DNA from: Coriobacteriia bacterium
GTDB lineage: Bacteria; Actinomycetota; Coriobacteriia; Anaerosomatales; PALSA-660
Assembly: GCA_025361505.1 (NCBI GenBank)
Contig: JANYKZ010000039.1
Coordinates: forward strand, 1 to 32,352
Reading direction: 5' to 3'
Length of the DNA: 32,352 bases
The translations under genes and the position numbers were made by a program. This document shows positions 15,021 to 22,240 of this stretch, piece after piece (positions within the stretch are counted from its first letter, which is position 1; every line of letters begins with the position of its first letter). The notes under the pieces were generated by a model. The model was not told the DNA's origin and searched no databases. It saw only the letters and a list, made by a program, of their open reading frames with translations.

Positions 15021-15956
15021 CTACTCCGCCCGGACGCCCGCGAAAGGCGAGGCCGCGGCACGCTCCCGTGCCACGCCGCGGATCGCTTCGAGCGCCGCGG
15101 CGACCGCGGGACTGCCGCCGCTGCCGCGGCGGATGACCGCGAGGATGCGCCTCCGCACCTCGATGTCGGTGGGCTGCCGGAAGGCGACGCCCGGGTACTC
15201 GGCGAACCTGCCCATCGGCGGGACGAGCGCCACGCCGAGACCCGCCTCGACCGCCGCCAGGATGACCTGGAAGTCGTTGCTGTGCAGGTCGACGCGCGGC
15301 TGGTAGCCGGCCTCGTTCGATACACGCACCTGCACCTCGAGGAAGGGCGAGCCGTCGCGGCCCACGATCCACTGGTCGTCCTTGAAGTCGGAGATCCGCA
15401 CCGGCCCGGCTGCCAGGGGGTGCGACACCGGCAGGGCGATCGCCATCGGCTCGCTCATCAGCAGGATGCGCTCGAGTCCCGGGTCCTGGCGCACGGGCAT
15501 CTTGTCGAACTCGTAGGTGAGCAGGATGTCGAGCTCGCCGGTCTTGAGGAGCGGGATGCTGTCCTCCGGCTCGAGGTCGACCATCTTCAGCTGCAGGCGG
15601 GGGTAGTGCGTTCGGAGTCGGGCGAGGGCCGGCACGAGGAGGGCGCGCGCGGCGGTCGGGAACGCGCACGTATGGACGCGCCCCGCGACGCCATGTGCGA
15701 CCGCGTCGACGTCGGCCTGGGCCTCCTCGAGCACCGCCAGAACGCGCTCGGTGTGCTCGACCAAGCGCTCTCCGGCCGGCGTGAGGCGCACGCCGCGGCC
15801 GACACGCTCGAGCAGTTCGACGCCCGCCTCCCGTTCCAGTGTGGACATCTGCTGGGAGACGCCGGACGGCGACATGTACAGCGCCTCCGCGGCGCCGACG
15901 ATCGAGCCGCGGGAGGCGACTTCTCTGAGGATCCGCAGGCGGTTCAGATTGAACAT
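15021..15956 (-). CDS. LysR-family transcriptional regulator
   Basis: Start ATG 15956 (MFNLNRLRIL) gives 311 residues and the normal short lead into the winged HTH (SIVGAAEALYMSPSGVSQQMSTLEREAG, about residues 18-45). The substrate-binding domain follows (~90-300), with LELDILLTYEF-like and VEAGLGVALVPPM segments typical of the family. Upstream ATGs exist at 15965 and 16010, but none has a ribosome site. A -35/-10 pair places the transcription start on or next to the A of ATG 15956, so the mRNA is probably leaderless. It is divergent from a 33-residue membrane peptide gene, its most likely target. The inducer is unknown. Confidence 0.9.
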   Translation of the reverse strand: MFNLNRLRILREVASRGSIVGAAEALYMSPSGVSQQMSTLEREAGVELLERVGRGVRLTPAGERLVEHTERVLAVLEEAQADVDAVAHGVAGRVHTCAFPTAARALLVPALARLRTHYPRLQLKMVDLEPEDSIPLLKTGELDILLTYEFDKMPVRQDPGLERILLMSEPMAIALPVSHPLAAGPVRISDFKDDQWIVGRDGSPFLEVQVRVSNEAGYQPRVDLHSNDFQVILAAVEAGLGVALVPPMGRFAEYPGVAFRQPTDIEVRRRILAVIRRGSGGSPAVAAALEAIRGVARERAAASPFAGVRAE

Positions 15957-15963
15957 TAAGTAC

Positions 15964-15998
15964 ATGTTACGAAACAAAGAAGAAAGCGGCAATGTTTC
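15964..15998 (-). promoter_or_regulatory. LysR promoter with overlapping inverted repeat
   Basis: On the minus strand TTGCCG (15992-15987), 17 bases, TAACAT (15969-15964), then 7 bases to ATG 15956. The inverted repeat GAAACA (15971-15976) ... TGTTTC (15993-15998), with 16 bases between arms, brackets the -35 and spacer. It is a candidate autoregulatory site. A second repeat, AACAT...ATGTT (15952-15968), covers the start. Confidence 0.45.
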
Positions 15999-16067
15999 TG
16001 AACCATGCAACCGACGATGATATCCATGCAGTCGTTGGACACAGCAGCAGAACCACAGGAGGCAGAT

Positions 16068-16169
16068 ATGTTCCAGGATTCGCTCTCAGAGGGTCACCTG
16101 TACTACGGCCGCTTCGTGGCGATCATCGCCGTGGCCATGACGCTCGCGTTCCTCGTCTCTCACATCTAG
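16068..16169 (+). CDS. 33-residue single-TM membrane peptide
   Basis: ATG 16068 is preceded by a perfect AGGAGG (16057-16062, spacing 5) and followed by 33 codons to TAG 16167-16169. The peptide has a short polar N-terminus (MFQDSLSEGHLYYGRF) and one hydrophobic helix (VAIIAVAMTLAFLVSHI) ending at the C-terminus. It resembles in size the small subunits or regulators that sit in larger membrane complexes, but I cannot match a named family. It is divergent from a LysR gene across an AT-richer gap, and is followed by two hairpins. The strong ribosome site and dedicated terminator make it likely to be real. Confidence 0.6.
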   Translation: MFQDSLSEGHLYYGRFVAIIAVAMTLAFLVSHI

Positions 16170-16184
16170 AACCGACCTCATCCC

Positions 16185-16220
16185 GCTGGTCGCCGACGAC
16201 TCCCTGCGGCGGCGACCAGC
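16185..16220 (+). other. Hairpin in the 3' region of the small membrane peptide gene
   Basis: GCTGGTCGCCG (16185-16195) pairs perfectly with CGGCGACCAGC (16210-16220), an 11-bp stem with a 14-nt loop. It precedes the main terminator and may stabilise the short transcript. Confidence 0.45.
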
Positions 16221-16240
16221 TCTCCGCACTCTCCCTTGAC

Positions 16241-16276
16241 GAACGAACGCCCCGCATCCGTGCGGGGCGTTCGTTC
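16241..16276. terminator. Strong inverted repeat, probable bidirectional terminator
   Basis: A perfect 16-bp stem (16241-16256 with 16261-16276) closes a TCCG loop. It lies between the convergent small membrane peptide gene (+) and the 16305-16760 gene (-). There is only a weak T-rich tail, common in high-GC genomes. Confidence 0.75.
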
Positions 16277-16304
16277 GTTCCGTGCGCCGTGGGCGTCGAG
16301 ACGC

Positions 16305-16760
16305 CTAAGGGAAGACGTCCTTCTCGAGGAGCACGCCGCCGGTCTGTTCCCGCGCGTGCTGCTGGTGCGCCTTGCGGGCATCCAGAGGAGCCTTGAGATC
16401 GACCGCCTCCCGGTAGACCGCGGTGTACACGGGATCGCCCCGCACGATCTGTGAGTACGGCTCCAGAAGCCAGAACGCCGCGTCGGCCCGGCCCTCCTCC
16501 AGGAGTTGCATCCCCCGAAGGGTGATCGCGCGCCAGGCGAATCGCGCGTTCCACGGCTCGAGCGCCGACGCCAGGCGCGCGGATGCAAGCCGCGAGGCGG
16601 TCGAGCCGCCATGTGCCGTCGCCCGATAGGCCGCGAGGGCCGTGAGATGCCACGCGGTCGCGAGGAGCATGAACGCGAGTGCTCCTGCCGCGACGGTCAT
16701 GACGCGGCGCCGTCGCACGATGTGGCGGGGAACGGGGGTCGGGGGAGCGATGCTGCTCAT
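16305..16760 (-). CDS. Single-TM protein of unknown function
   Basis: The 151-residue protein has a cytoplasmic basic N-terminus (HIVRRRR), one TM helix at about residues 20-45 and an extracytoplasmic helical part (ARLASALEPWNARFAWRAIT) reminiscent of a TPR-like repeat region: one pattern, WNARFAWRAITLRGMQLLEEG, is followed by WLLEPYSQIVRGDPV. No catalytic motif is visible. There is no Shine-Dalgarno, but TATCAT lies six bases upstream of the ATG, consistent with a leaderless mRNA. It follows the 16791-17366 gene by 30 bases on the same strand. Confidence 0.6.
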   Translation of the reverse strand: MSSIAPPTPVPRHIVRRRRVMTVAAGALAFMLLATAWHLTALAAYRATAHGGSTASRLASARLASALEPWNARFAWRAITLRGMQLLEEGRADAAFWLLEPYSQIVRGDPVYTAVYREAVDLKAPLDARKAHQQHAREQTGGVLLEKDVFP

Positions 16761-16766
16761 GGCCGG

Positions 16767-16772
16767 ATGATA
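16767..16772 (-). promoter_or_regulatory. Possible -10 (TATCAT) for a leaderless transcript
   Basis: TATCAT on the minus strand ends six bases before ATG 16760, the spacing expected if transcription starts at the start codon. The gene has no Shine-Dalgarno. Confidence 0.3.
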
Positions 16773-16790
16773 CCCGCGACCGGTGCGTCG

Positions 16791-17366
16791 CTAGAGGACG
16801 GGACGGGACGCGCGGCCGGTCAGCCCTCCGGCGAGAAGGACGGCGAGGAATGTAGCGACCATGGTGCCGCCCCACCCCAGCCCCGCCATCTTGGTCAGCA
16901 TGTCCTCGCGCCGCTCGACGACGAGGAGGCTGCGGCCCGCAAGCACGAAACCGTCCGCGCCGCCGTTGACGGGCACGACGACCGTGGCGATACGGGTATC
17001 GCGACGCGGCTGCCAGGTGACCTTGTTCTCACCGGCGGCCTTGGAGGCGTCCAGGATGCCGACGGGCGGGATGGGTGTCGCTCCCGCCAGCTTGCCGGAT
17101 GAGACGACCGGGATGTGCTGCGAGTCGAACACGATCACGAAGGGCGCCAGGCTCGTGGAGGGGTCGACCGTCTCGTTGGAGACGAGCTGGTCGGGGGCGG
17201 TGCCTGCGGCGATCTTGGCGGCGATGTCGTGCGCGACCATGATCTGGGGGTCGTCGGCCCCGGTCCGGTAGCTCTGCTGGACCATCACATAGGTGACCCC
17301 GAGCACCAGCGTGCAGGCGACGGCGATTGGAAGCCATCTCAGGAACGAGCGCGTGAGCAGCGACAT
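16791..17366 (-). CDS. Two-TM protein with extracytoplasmic domain, function unknown
   Basis: Start ATG 17366 (MSLLTRSFLRWLPIAV) has GAGAGGA upstream; an in-frame ATG at 17402 lacks one. The product has 191 residues: TM1 at ~11-30, an extracytoplasmic domain ~31-155 with VIVFDSQHIPVVSSG and RRDTRIATVVVPVN, and TM2 at ~163-185. The layout resembles the sensing half of a membrane receptor without a signalling domain. I do not recognise the family. It is divergent from a 4-TM gene at 17533 and upstream of the single-TM gene at 16305-16760, probably in one transcript. Confidence 0.65.
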   Translation of the reverse strand: MSLLTRSFLRWLPIAVACTLVLGVTYVMVQQSYRTGADDPQIMVAHDIAAKIAAGTAPDQLVSNETVDPSTSLAPFVIVFDSQHIPVVSSGKLAGATPIPPVGILDASKAAGENKVTWQPRRDTRIATVVVPVNGGADGFVLAGRSLLVVERREDMLTKMAGLGWGGTMVATFLAVLLAGGLTGRASRPVL

Positions 17367-17420
17367 TGGGTCGGGTCCTCTCGACGGCGTTGACACCATC
17401 ATGCCCCGAACGCGACGACG

Positions 17421-17513
17421 CTCCCCGAAAGGAGGGCATCCGTCACCGAGCCGCCATCAGGGTACACAGGATCAGGGCGGGCCGGTACCTCGGTGGCGAG
17501 TCGCCGGCGACCC
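17421..17513 (+). other. Possible structured 5' leader of the 4-TM gene
   Basis: CTCC/GGAG makes a small hairpin near 17421-17434. CACCGAG (17444-17450) pairs with CTCGGTG (17489-17495), enclosing CCGCC/GGCGG (17451-17455 with 17476-17480). GTCGCCGGCGAC (17501-17512) is a palindrome. It does not match any riboswitch consensus I know; in GC-rich DNA some of this may be chance. Confidence 0.25.
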
Positions 17514-17532
17514 CCGAGAAGGGAGGTCCGCG

Positions 17533-17892
17533 ATGCAGTTCTCGATCTCCGTGGTGAGCGGGTTGGCGGTCGGGGCGGTCCTGCTGGTGGCACTGGGGCA
17601 CGGACTGTCCGCGAAGGGACCGGGGATCACAGGGCCGACCCGGCTCGGCTGGACCGCCTGCGGCGCCGGTGTCCTCGCCCTTGCGGCCGGGGTGCTGATG
17701 ATGTCGGGTTCGAGGCCCTTCCCGAGCGCTCCGGTCTCGATCGGCCTCGCGGTCACGGCCATGGTGGTGAGCATCGGGGCCGCGGTCAGGGGCGACCGGC
17801 ACTGGCCGACCTGGGTCGGTCTTGGAGCGGGGTTGGCCCCCACGCTGTTCTGGATCCTCTTCGTGGCAGGTGAGTTGGTCAGTCCTCACTAG
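17533..17892 (+). CDS. Four-TM small membrane protein, unknown function
   Basis: ATG 17533 has GGGAGG seven bases upstream. The 119-residue protein is almost entirely hydrophobic: helices at ~5-24, ~37-58, ~68-86 and ~96-114, with short loops and few charges. No motif suggests transport or catalysis. It lies behind a possibly structured leader and ends before a terminator shared with the rubrerythrin gene on the other strand. Confidence 0.6.
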   Translation: MQFSISVVSGLAVGAVLLVALGHGLSAKGPGITGPTRLGWTACGAGVLALAAGVLMMSGSRPFPSAPVSIGLAVTAMVVSIGAAVRGDRHWPTWVGLGAGLAPTLFWILFVAGELVSPH

Positions 17893-17904
17893 CACTGCCC
17901 GATG

Positions 17905-17935
17905 CGGAAGGACCGTCTCCCGGACGGCCCTTCCG
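17905..17935. terminator. Bidirectional terminator hairpin
   Basis: CGGAAGG (17905-17911) pairs with CCTTCCG (17929-17935); CCGTC/GACGG extends the stem inside an A/C mismatch. It sits between two convergent genes. A U-run is missing. Confidence 0.6.
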
Positions 17936-17959
17936 TCGTGCCCGCCGTATCCCAAGGGG

Positions 17960-18532
17960 CTAGTACGCCTCGACGTACACCTCGTAGTAGGACTGCGGAT
18001 GCTTGCAGGCCGGGCACTCGAGCGGTGCGCTCGTACCCTCGTGCACGTAGCCGCAGTTCCTGCACTTCCAGCGGATGGGGGCGTCCTTCGTGAAGACGCG
18101 GCCGCCGTCGAGGTTGGCCGCAAGCTTGATGTAGCGGGCCTCGTGACGCTGCTCGACCTCGCCGATCTCACGGAACGAGGTCGCGACGTCCGCGAACCCC
18201 TCGGCCTCGGCGACGATGGCGAAGTCGGGATAGAGAACACTCCACTCCATGCGCTCGCCCGCGGCCGCCGCGAGCAGGTTCTCGCGGGTGGTGCCGATTC
18301 GCCCGGCCGGGTACGTCGCAGTGATCTCGGTGTCGCCGCCCTCGAGGTACTTGAAGAAGACCTTGGCGTGCTCCTTCTCGTTGTCCGCGGTCTCCGTGAA
18401 CAGCGCCGAGATCTGCTGGAACCCCTCGTCGCGCGCGACGCTCGAGAAGAAGGTGTAGCGGTTGCGCGCCTGACTCTCGCCCGCGAAGGCCTTGAGCAGG
18501 TTGAGTTCGGTCTTGGTGCCCTTGATGGTCAT
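17960..18532 (-). CDS. Rubrerythrin
   Basis: A 190-residue classical rubrerythrin. The N-terminal ferritin-like four-helix domain carries the diiron ligands Glu19, Glu52 with His55 (ENEKEH-like TADNEKEHAK), Glu93 (AGERMEW) and Glu127 with His130 (EVEQRHEARY). The C-terminal rubredoxin-like domain has Cys157/Cys160 and Cys173/Cys176 (CRNCGYVHEG, CPACKHPQ). It reduces hydrogen peroxide in the cytoplasm using NAD(P)H-linked electron carriers and is a hallmark of anaerobes. ATG 18532 follows GGAGGCG. With msrA/msrB it gives the window an oxidative-damage theme. Confidence 0.96.
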   Translation of the reverse strand: MTIKGTKTELNLLKAFAGESQARNRYTFFSSVARDEGFQQISALFTETADNEKEHAKVFFKYLEGGDTEITATYPAGRIGTTRENLLAAAAGERMEWSVLYPDFAIVAEAEGFADVATSFREIGEVEQRHEARYIKLAANLDGGRVFTKDAPIRWKCRNCGYVHEGTSAPLECPACKHPQSYYEVYVEAY

Positions 18533-18647
18533 TGGTCGCCTCCGGCGTATCGGTCACATCCGTCACCCGTTCGTGATACCCGAAGGTCCGAGAGGCGTCA
18601 CGCCGCATCGAGGGACGCGGCGACGTGAGGTGAGCGGTGCCCGGTGG

Positions 18648-18653
18648 TAGCAT
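18648..18653 (+). promoter_or_regulatory. Possible -10 element (TAGCAT) before rsgA
   Basis: TAGCAT lies 40 bases before the TTG start of rsgA, between divergent genes. No firm -35. Confidence 0.25.
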
Positions 18654-18693
18654 CGGTTGCGTTGGGTGTGCTCCGCCTCGAAAGGAACGCCGC

Positions 18694-19797
18694 TTGAACG
18701 ACCCGTCCCCCGGCGCCACGGCGTCCGCGACTCCGACGCTCGATCTGCTCGGCTACGACCGCTTCCGCGGTGAGTTCGACGAGCATGCCGCCGAGGGTCT
18801 CGAGCCGGCGCGCGTCGTTCGCACCATCCGCGGCCACCTCTGGGTCGCGTCGGAGTCGGGCGTGACGCGCGTGAACCCGACCGGCAACCTCATGGGTGGC
18901 GGCGAGGCCGAGTCCCGCCCGGTGGTCGGTGACTGGGTCGGCGTGCGTCCCGCCACGGAGACGACCTCCGCTGTCGTGGAGGCGCTGATCCCGCGGCGCT
19001 CGGCGTTCCTGCGGCGTGACCCGGGCAAGGCCGCTGTCGCGCAGGTGCTCGCGGCCAACATCGACGTCGTCTTCATCGTCGACGGACTGGACCGCGGGCC
19101 GAACCTTCGCCGGATCGAGCGGGAGCTCGCACTGGCGTGGGAGAGCGGAGCGACGCCCGTCGTCGTGTTGTCGAAGGCGGATCTGTGCGAGGACGCGGCC
19201 GCCGCCGTCGCGTCTGTGGCCGCGATAGCGCCGGGTGTGGACGTGGTGCTCGAGAGCGCCACCACCGGTGCCGGCCTCGATGAACTGCTCACCTATTCGG
19301 ACGGCAACATGACCGTCGCGCTGATCGGCCCATCGGGTGTCGGCAAGTCCACGCTGGTGAACCGGCTCGTCGGCGGCGACATCCAGAGCGTGGGCGAGGT
19401 TCGCGCATTCGACGGCAAGGGAAGGCACACGACCGTGACGCGCGAACTGGTCGCGCTGCCGACGGGTGGGGTGCTGGTCGACACGCCGGGGCTGCGGGCC
19501 GTCGCGATGTGGGACGACGAGGAGGGCGTGGACACGACCTTCGCGGAGATCAGCGAACTCGCCTCGGGCTGCAAGTTCGACGACTGTTCCCACGAGACCG
19601 AGCCGGGGTGCGCGGTACTCGCTGCACTCGAGGCGGGGACGCTGGACCGGGACCGCTACGACGCCTACATCGCCCTGCGCAAGGAGTCGCTCCTCGCCGG
19701 GATGGAAAGCGAGGCTCGCAGGCGTGCCTCCGAGACCCGTACGAAGAAGATCGCGAAGGACTCGCGAGCGTTCTTTCGCGACCACGGCCGGGAGTAG
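18694..19797 (+). CDS. rsgA: Ribosome small subunit-dependent GTPase A
   Basis: Start TTG 18694 is chosen because AAAGGA lies seven bases upstream; extending the frame to 18637 adds unrelated residues. The 367-residue protein shows the circularly permuted GTPase order: an OB-like N-terminal domain, G4 (VVLSKADL), then G1 (IGPSGVGKSTLVN, near residue 211) and G3 (VDTPGLR). A zinc-binding C-terminal domain follows (CKFDDCSHETEPGCAV) with its Cys/His cluster. RsgA (YjeQ) acts in late 30S assembly. The C-terminal basic tail (RRRASETRTKKIAKDSRAFF) is typical of family members. Confidence 0.93.
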   Translation: MNDPSPGATASATPTLDLLGYDRFRGEFDEHAAEGLEPARVVRTIRGHLWVASESGVTRVNPTGNLMGGGEAESRPVVGDWVGVRPATETTSAVVEALIPRRSAFLRRDPGKAAVAQVLAANIDVVFIVDGLDRGPNLRRIERELALAWESGATPVVVLSKADLCEDAAAAVASVAAIAPGVDVVLESATTGAGLDELLTYSDGNMTVALIGPSGVGKSTLVNRLVGGDIQSVGEVRAFDGKGRHTTVTRELVALPTGGVLVDTPGLRAVAMWDDEEGVDTTFAEISELASGCKFDDCSHETEPGCAVLAALEAGTLDRDRYDAYIALRKESLLAGMESEARRRASETRTKKIAKDSRAFFRDHGRE

Positions 19798-19803
19798 CGC
19801 GCC

Positions 19804-20022
19804 CTAGCGCAGTCGGCGCCTCGCCTGCACGAGCGCGCCGAGGACGACGCCGAAGGCCGCCCCGAGGATCAGGCCCCACGTGAGTTGCCCGAGCACCGTC
19901 CCGAAGACCAGCCCGAGCGCGACCCCGAGCGCGATCGACGTGCCCATGTTGAGGTACTCGGCAACGCCCGACCTAGACCCGGTCGGCGACGCCCCCGCGT
20001 CCGTGGTGTCTTCATCGGTCAT
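19804..20022 (-). CDS. Small two-TM glycine-zipper membrane protein
   Basis: ATG 20022 (MTDEDTTD) has GGAGGGG upstream and gives 72 residues; a longer frame to 20076 lacks a site. An acidic, disordered N-terminus is followed by two Gly-rich helices (GTSIALGVALGLVFGTVLG and WGLILGAAFGVVLGAL) and a basic end (RRRLR). Gly every fourth residue suggests tight helix packing or oligomers. Function is unknown. It ends six bases from the rsgA stop. Confidence 0.6.
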   Translation of the reverse strand: MTDEDTTDAGASPTGSRSGVAEYLNMGTSIALGVALGLVFGTVLGQLTWGLILGAAFGVVLGALVQARRRLR

Positions 20023-20094
20023 GGATCGCCCCTCCGCTCGCGTGTCTATTCTACGCGCGCGGGCGTGACCCTTCACGCGTCCGGTGGAAGGGTG

Positions 20095-20154
20095 TTGACT
20101 AGTACGAACTTCGTAGTAGTATGGCCTTGCACTAGTAGCACCTTCACACTAGAG
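20095..20154 (+). promoter_or_regulatory. Promoter of the PadR operon with repeated ACTAGTA boxes
   Basis: TTGACT (20095-20100), 16 bases, TAGTAT (20117-20122). ACTAGTA occurs at 20098-20104 and 20131-20137, each followed four bases later by CTT; ACTAGAG at 20148-20154 is a third, imperfect copy. The boxes overlap the -35 and lie just after the -10, a good layout for autorepression by the PadR protein encoded downstream. Confidence 0.6.
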
Positions 20155-20220
20155 ATGAGTGAAGACTACCGATCGGGTGGTGACCGGACCGCCCGTCACG
20201 ATGAGGCAAGGAGGTGGGCT

Positions 20221-20592
20221 GTGGACGTCGCGGATGAGGGCATGCTGCGCAAGTTCCAGAAGGAACTGAACTCGGGGACGGTCTCGCTCATCCTGCTGGC
20301 CATCCTCGACCGCTCGACGGAGCCGCTCTACGGCTACCAGATCGCCAAGAGCATCGAGGGGAACTGGCAGGAGGGCGCGCCGGTCAAGCAAGGGACGCTC
20401 TACCCGGTCCTGCGCTCGATGGAGGAGAGCGGGCTGCTGGGAAGTCGCGTGGAGCCGAGCGTCTCGGGCCCGCCGCGGAAGTACTACACGATCACGGACC
20501 GCGGACGGGCCGTGCTCACGGACTGGATGTCGGCCTGGTCGCAGACCCGCGACTTCGTCGATGCGACATTGGAGGGGAGGAACGGTGCCTGA
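20221..20592 (+). CDS. PadR-family transcriptional regulator
   Basis: GTG 20221 has AAGGAGG six bases upstream, giving 123 residues; ATG 20155 is in frame but has no site and would add a polar leader. The winged helix shows ELNSGTVSLILLAILDR, PLYGYQIAKSIEG, VKQGTLYPVLRSMEESGLL and RKYYTITDRGRAVL, the canonical PadR PF03551 pattern. The C-terminal helix is short (subfamily 2). It probably represses its own operon through the ACTAGTA boxes. The next gene overlaps its end by eight bases, so the regulator and its targets are co-translated. Confidence 0.93.
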   Translation: MDVADEGMLRKFQKELNSGTVSLILLAILDRSTEPLYGYQIAKSIEGNWQEGAPVKQGTLYPVLRSMEESGLLGSRVEPSVSGPPRKYYTITDRGRAVLTDWMSAWSQTRDFVDATLEGRNGA

Positions 20593-21478
20593 CACCATCG
20601 AGGCCTATCTGGCCGAGCTGAGAGCGGCGCTCGCGGGCGCCGATCCCGCTCTCGTGCAGGACGCGGTCTACGACGCGGAGGAGTACCTCCGCAGCGCCGT
20701 CAGCGAGGGGGGCGGCACGCAGGATGCGATCGCAGAGGCGATCGACGCGTACGGCACGCCGGTCGAGATCGCCGCGGCGTACCGTGAGACCGAGCGTACG
20801 GTCGCGGCCGCCCTGCGCCGTCCGGCGCCCGTGAAGTCGGGCAACGCGTTCGCCCGGTTCTTCGGCGTCGTCGTCGATCCGAGCGCCTGGGGCGCGCTCT
20901 TCTACATGCTTCTCTCGCTCGCCACGGGCATCATCTACTTCACCGTCGTGGTCACCGGTCTGTCGCTGTCGGCGGGGCTGATGATCCTGATCATCGGGGT
21001 CCCGGTGGCGTTGCTCTTCGTCGGAGCGGTGCGCGCGATCTCGCTCGCGGAGGGCCGGATCGTCGAGGGACTGCTCGGCCAGAGGATGCCGCGGCGCCCC
21101 CGCGTGGCGGCCATCGCGGACGGCTCGTTCTGGGGCCGGCTGAAGGCCTGGTTCTCCGACTACCGGACATGGACGACCATGCTGTACATGCTGTTGATGC
21201 TGCCGCTGGGCATCACGTACTTCACGATCGTGGTGACCTCACTGAGCGTGTCGCTCGCGGTCTTCGCCTGGCCGATCGCGCAGTGGGTACTCAACACCCC
21301 GATCGTCCAGATCGGAGACTACGGCTACCTGATCCAGCCGTGGGGCGCCCCGTTCGCCTTCGCCGCCGGCGTGCTCGGGTTCTTCGCCACCATGTGGCTC
21401 GCCAAGGGCGTGGGCTACCTGCACGGGATGTTCGCCAAGATCATGCTCGTCGGTCGATTCGAAGGAGGCGCGAAATGA
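20585..21478 (+). CDS. HAAS-domain membrane protein with duplicated sensor-type TM unit
   Basis: GTG 20585 has GGGGAGGA upstream; 297 residues. The N-terminal ~80 residues are the HAAS (DUF1700-like) helical domain (YLAELRAALAGADPALVQDA, YGTPVEIAAAYRE), found beside PadR regulators. The membrane part contains two similar units, WGALFYMLLSLATGIIYF (near residue 110) and WTTMLYMLLMLPLGITYF (near 205), each followed by VVVT-x-LS-x-S and further helices, the pattern of the putative-sensor (PF13796-type) domain. A role in sensing envelope stress is likely from context but unproven. Confidence 0.75.
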   Translation: MPDTIEAYLAELRAALAGADPALVQDAVYDAEEYLRSAVSEGGGTQDAIAEAIDAYGTPVEIAAAYRETERTVAAALRRPAPVKSGNAFARFFGVVVDPSAWGALFYMLLSLATGIIYFTVVVTGLSLSAGLMILIIGVPVALLFVGAVRAISLAEGRIVEGLLGQRMPRRPRVAAIADGSFWGRLKAWFSDYRTWTTMLYMLLMLPLGITYFTIVVTSLSVSLAVFAWPIAQWVLNTPIVQIGDYGYLIQPWGAPFAFAAGVLGFFATMWLAKGVGYLHGMFAKIMLVGRFEGGAK

Positions 21479-22224
21479 GAACGAAGACAGCGATCGTCGC
21501 TGTGGCGGCCCTGGGACTCACGCTGCTTCTGGGCGCCACGGGATGCACCCGCGTCCGTCTGGACCAGACCGCGTCCACGGCCTCCAAGACGATGAGCAAG
21601 ACGGTCGCGCTCGACGGCGCGGCCCACCTCAACGTGAACGTCGCCATGGGAGTCGGCGAGCTGACGCTCTCCGGCCTTGAGACATCGGGCACCGCGATGA
21701 CCGGCGAGTTCGTGTACGCGCCGGCGAGCTGGCTTCCCGAGATCACCTACGGCGTCACCGAGGGCACCGGCACGCTGAGCGTCCGCCAGCCGGAAAGCTC
21801 GAAGGTCCAGCCGTTCGGGCGGATGAAGAACACATGGGACGTCAGGATCGCCCGCGGTATCCCCACCGACCTGCAGCTGCGCCTCGGCGTCGGCACCGGC
21901 ATCATCGACCTTCGTGGCGTCGATCTGACCTCGCTCGATGCGATCACAGGGGTCGGGGAGACGACCATCGACCTCTCAGGCCCCAGGGCGACCGGCTTCG
22001 GCGCACGCATCGAGAGCGGCGTCGGGAAGCTCACGCTCCGCCTGCCGCGCTCCGTCGGTGCTCGCGTCACCGGCGCCAAGGACGGCATCGGGGAGTTCCG
22101 GGCCGACGGTGTGACGGTCTCCGCCGACAGTTGGGTGAACGACGCCTGGAGCGGGACCGGTCCCAAGATCGACATCGTGCTCAACAGAGGTGTCGGCGAA
22201 GTCGATATCGTGCTCGTCGACTAG
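21475..22224 (+). CDS. Lipoprotein with toast-rack / LiaF-like beta domain
   Basis: ATG 21475 overlaps the previous stop (ATGA) and has GAAGGAGG. The 249-residue protein has a type II signal peptide with lipobox LGATGC (Cys24). The mature part is rich in repeating short beta strands with Gly turns (VAMGVGELTLSGLET, VGTGIIDLRGVDLT, GVGETTIDLSGP, GVGKLTLRLPRS, GVGEVDIVLVD), the shape of the toast_rack (DUF2154) and LiaF/DUF4097 families. It would sit on the outer face of the membrane. The set PadR, HAAS membrane protein, toast-rack protein resembles cell-envelope stress modules of Firmicutes and Actinomycetota. Confidence 0.75.
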   Translation: MRTKTAIVAVAALGLTLLLGATGCTRVRLDQTASTASKTMSKTVALDGAAHLNVNVAMGVGELTLSGLETSGTAMTGEFVYAPASWLPEITYGVTEGTGTLSVRQPESSKVQPFGRMKNTWDVRIARGIPTDLQLRLGVGTGIIDLRGVDLTSLDAITGVGETTIDLSGPRATGFGARIESGVGKLTLRLPRSVGARVTGAKDGIGEFRADGVTVSADSWVNDAWSGTGPKIDIVLNRGVGEVDIVLVD

Positions 22225-22240
22225 GAGAAAGGAACGGAAC

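Noticed and set aside
17421-17513. Known riboswitch (TPP, cobalamin, c-di-GMP, ydaO and similar)
   Set aside because: None of the conserved core sequences I know are present.
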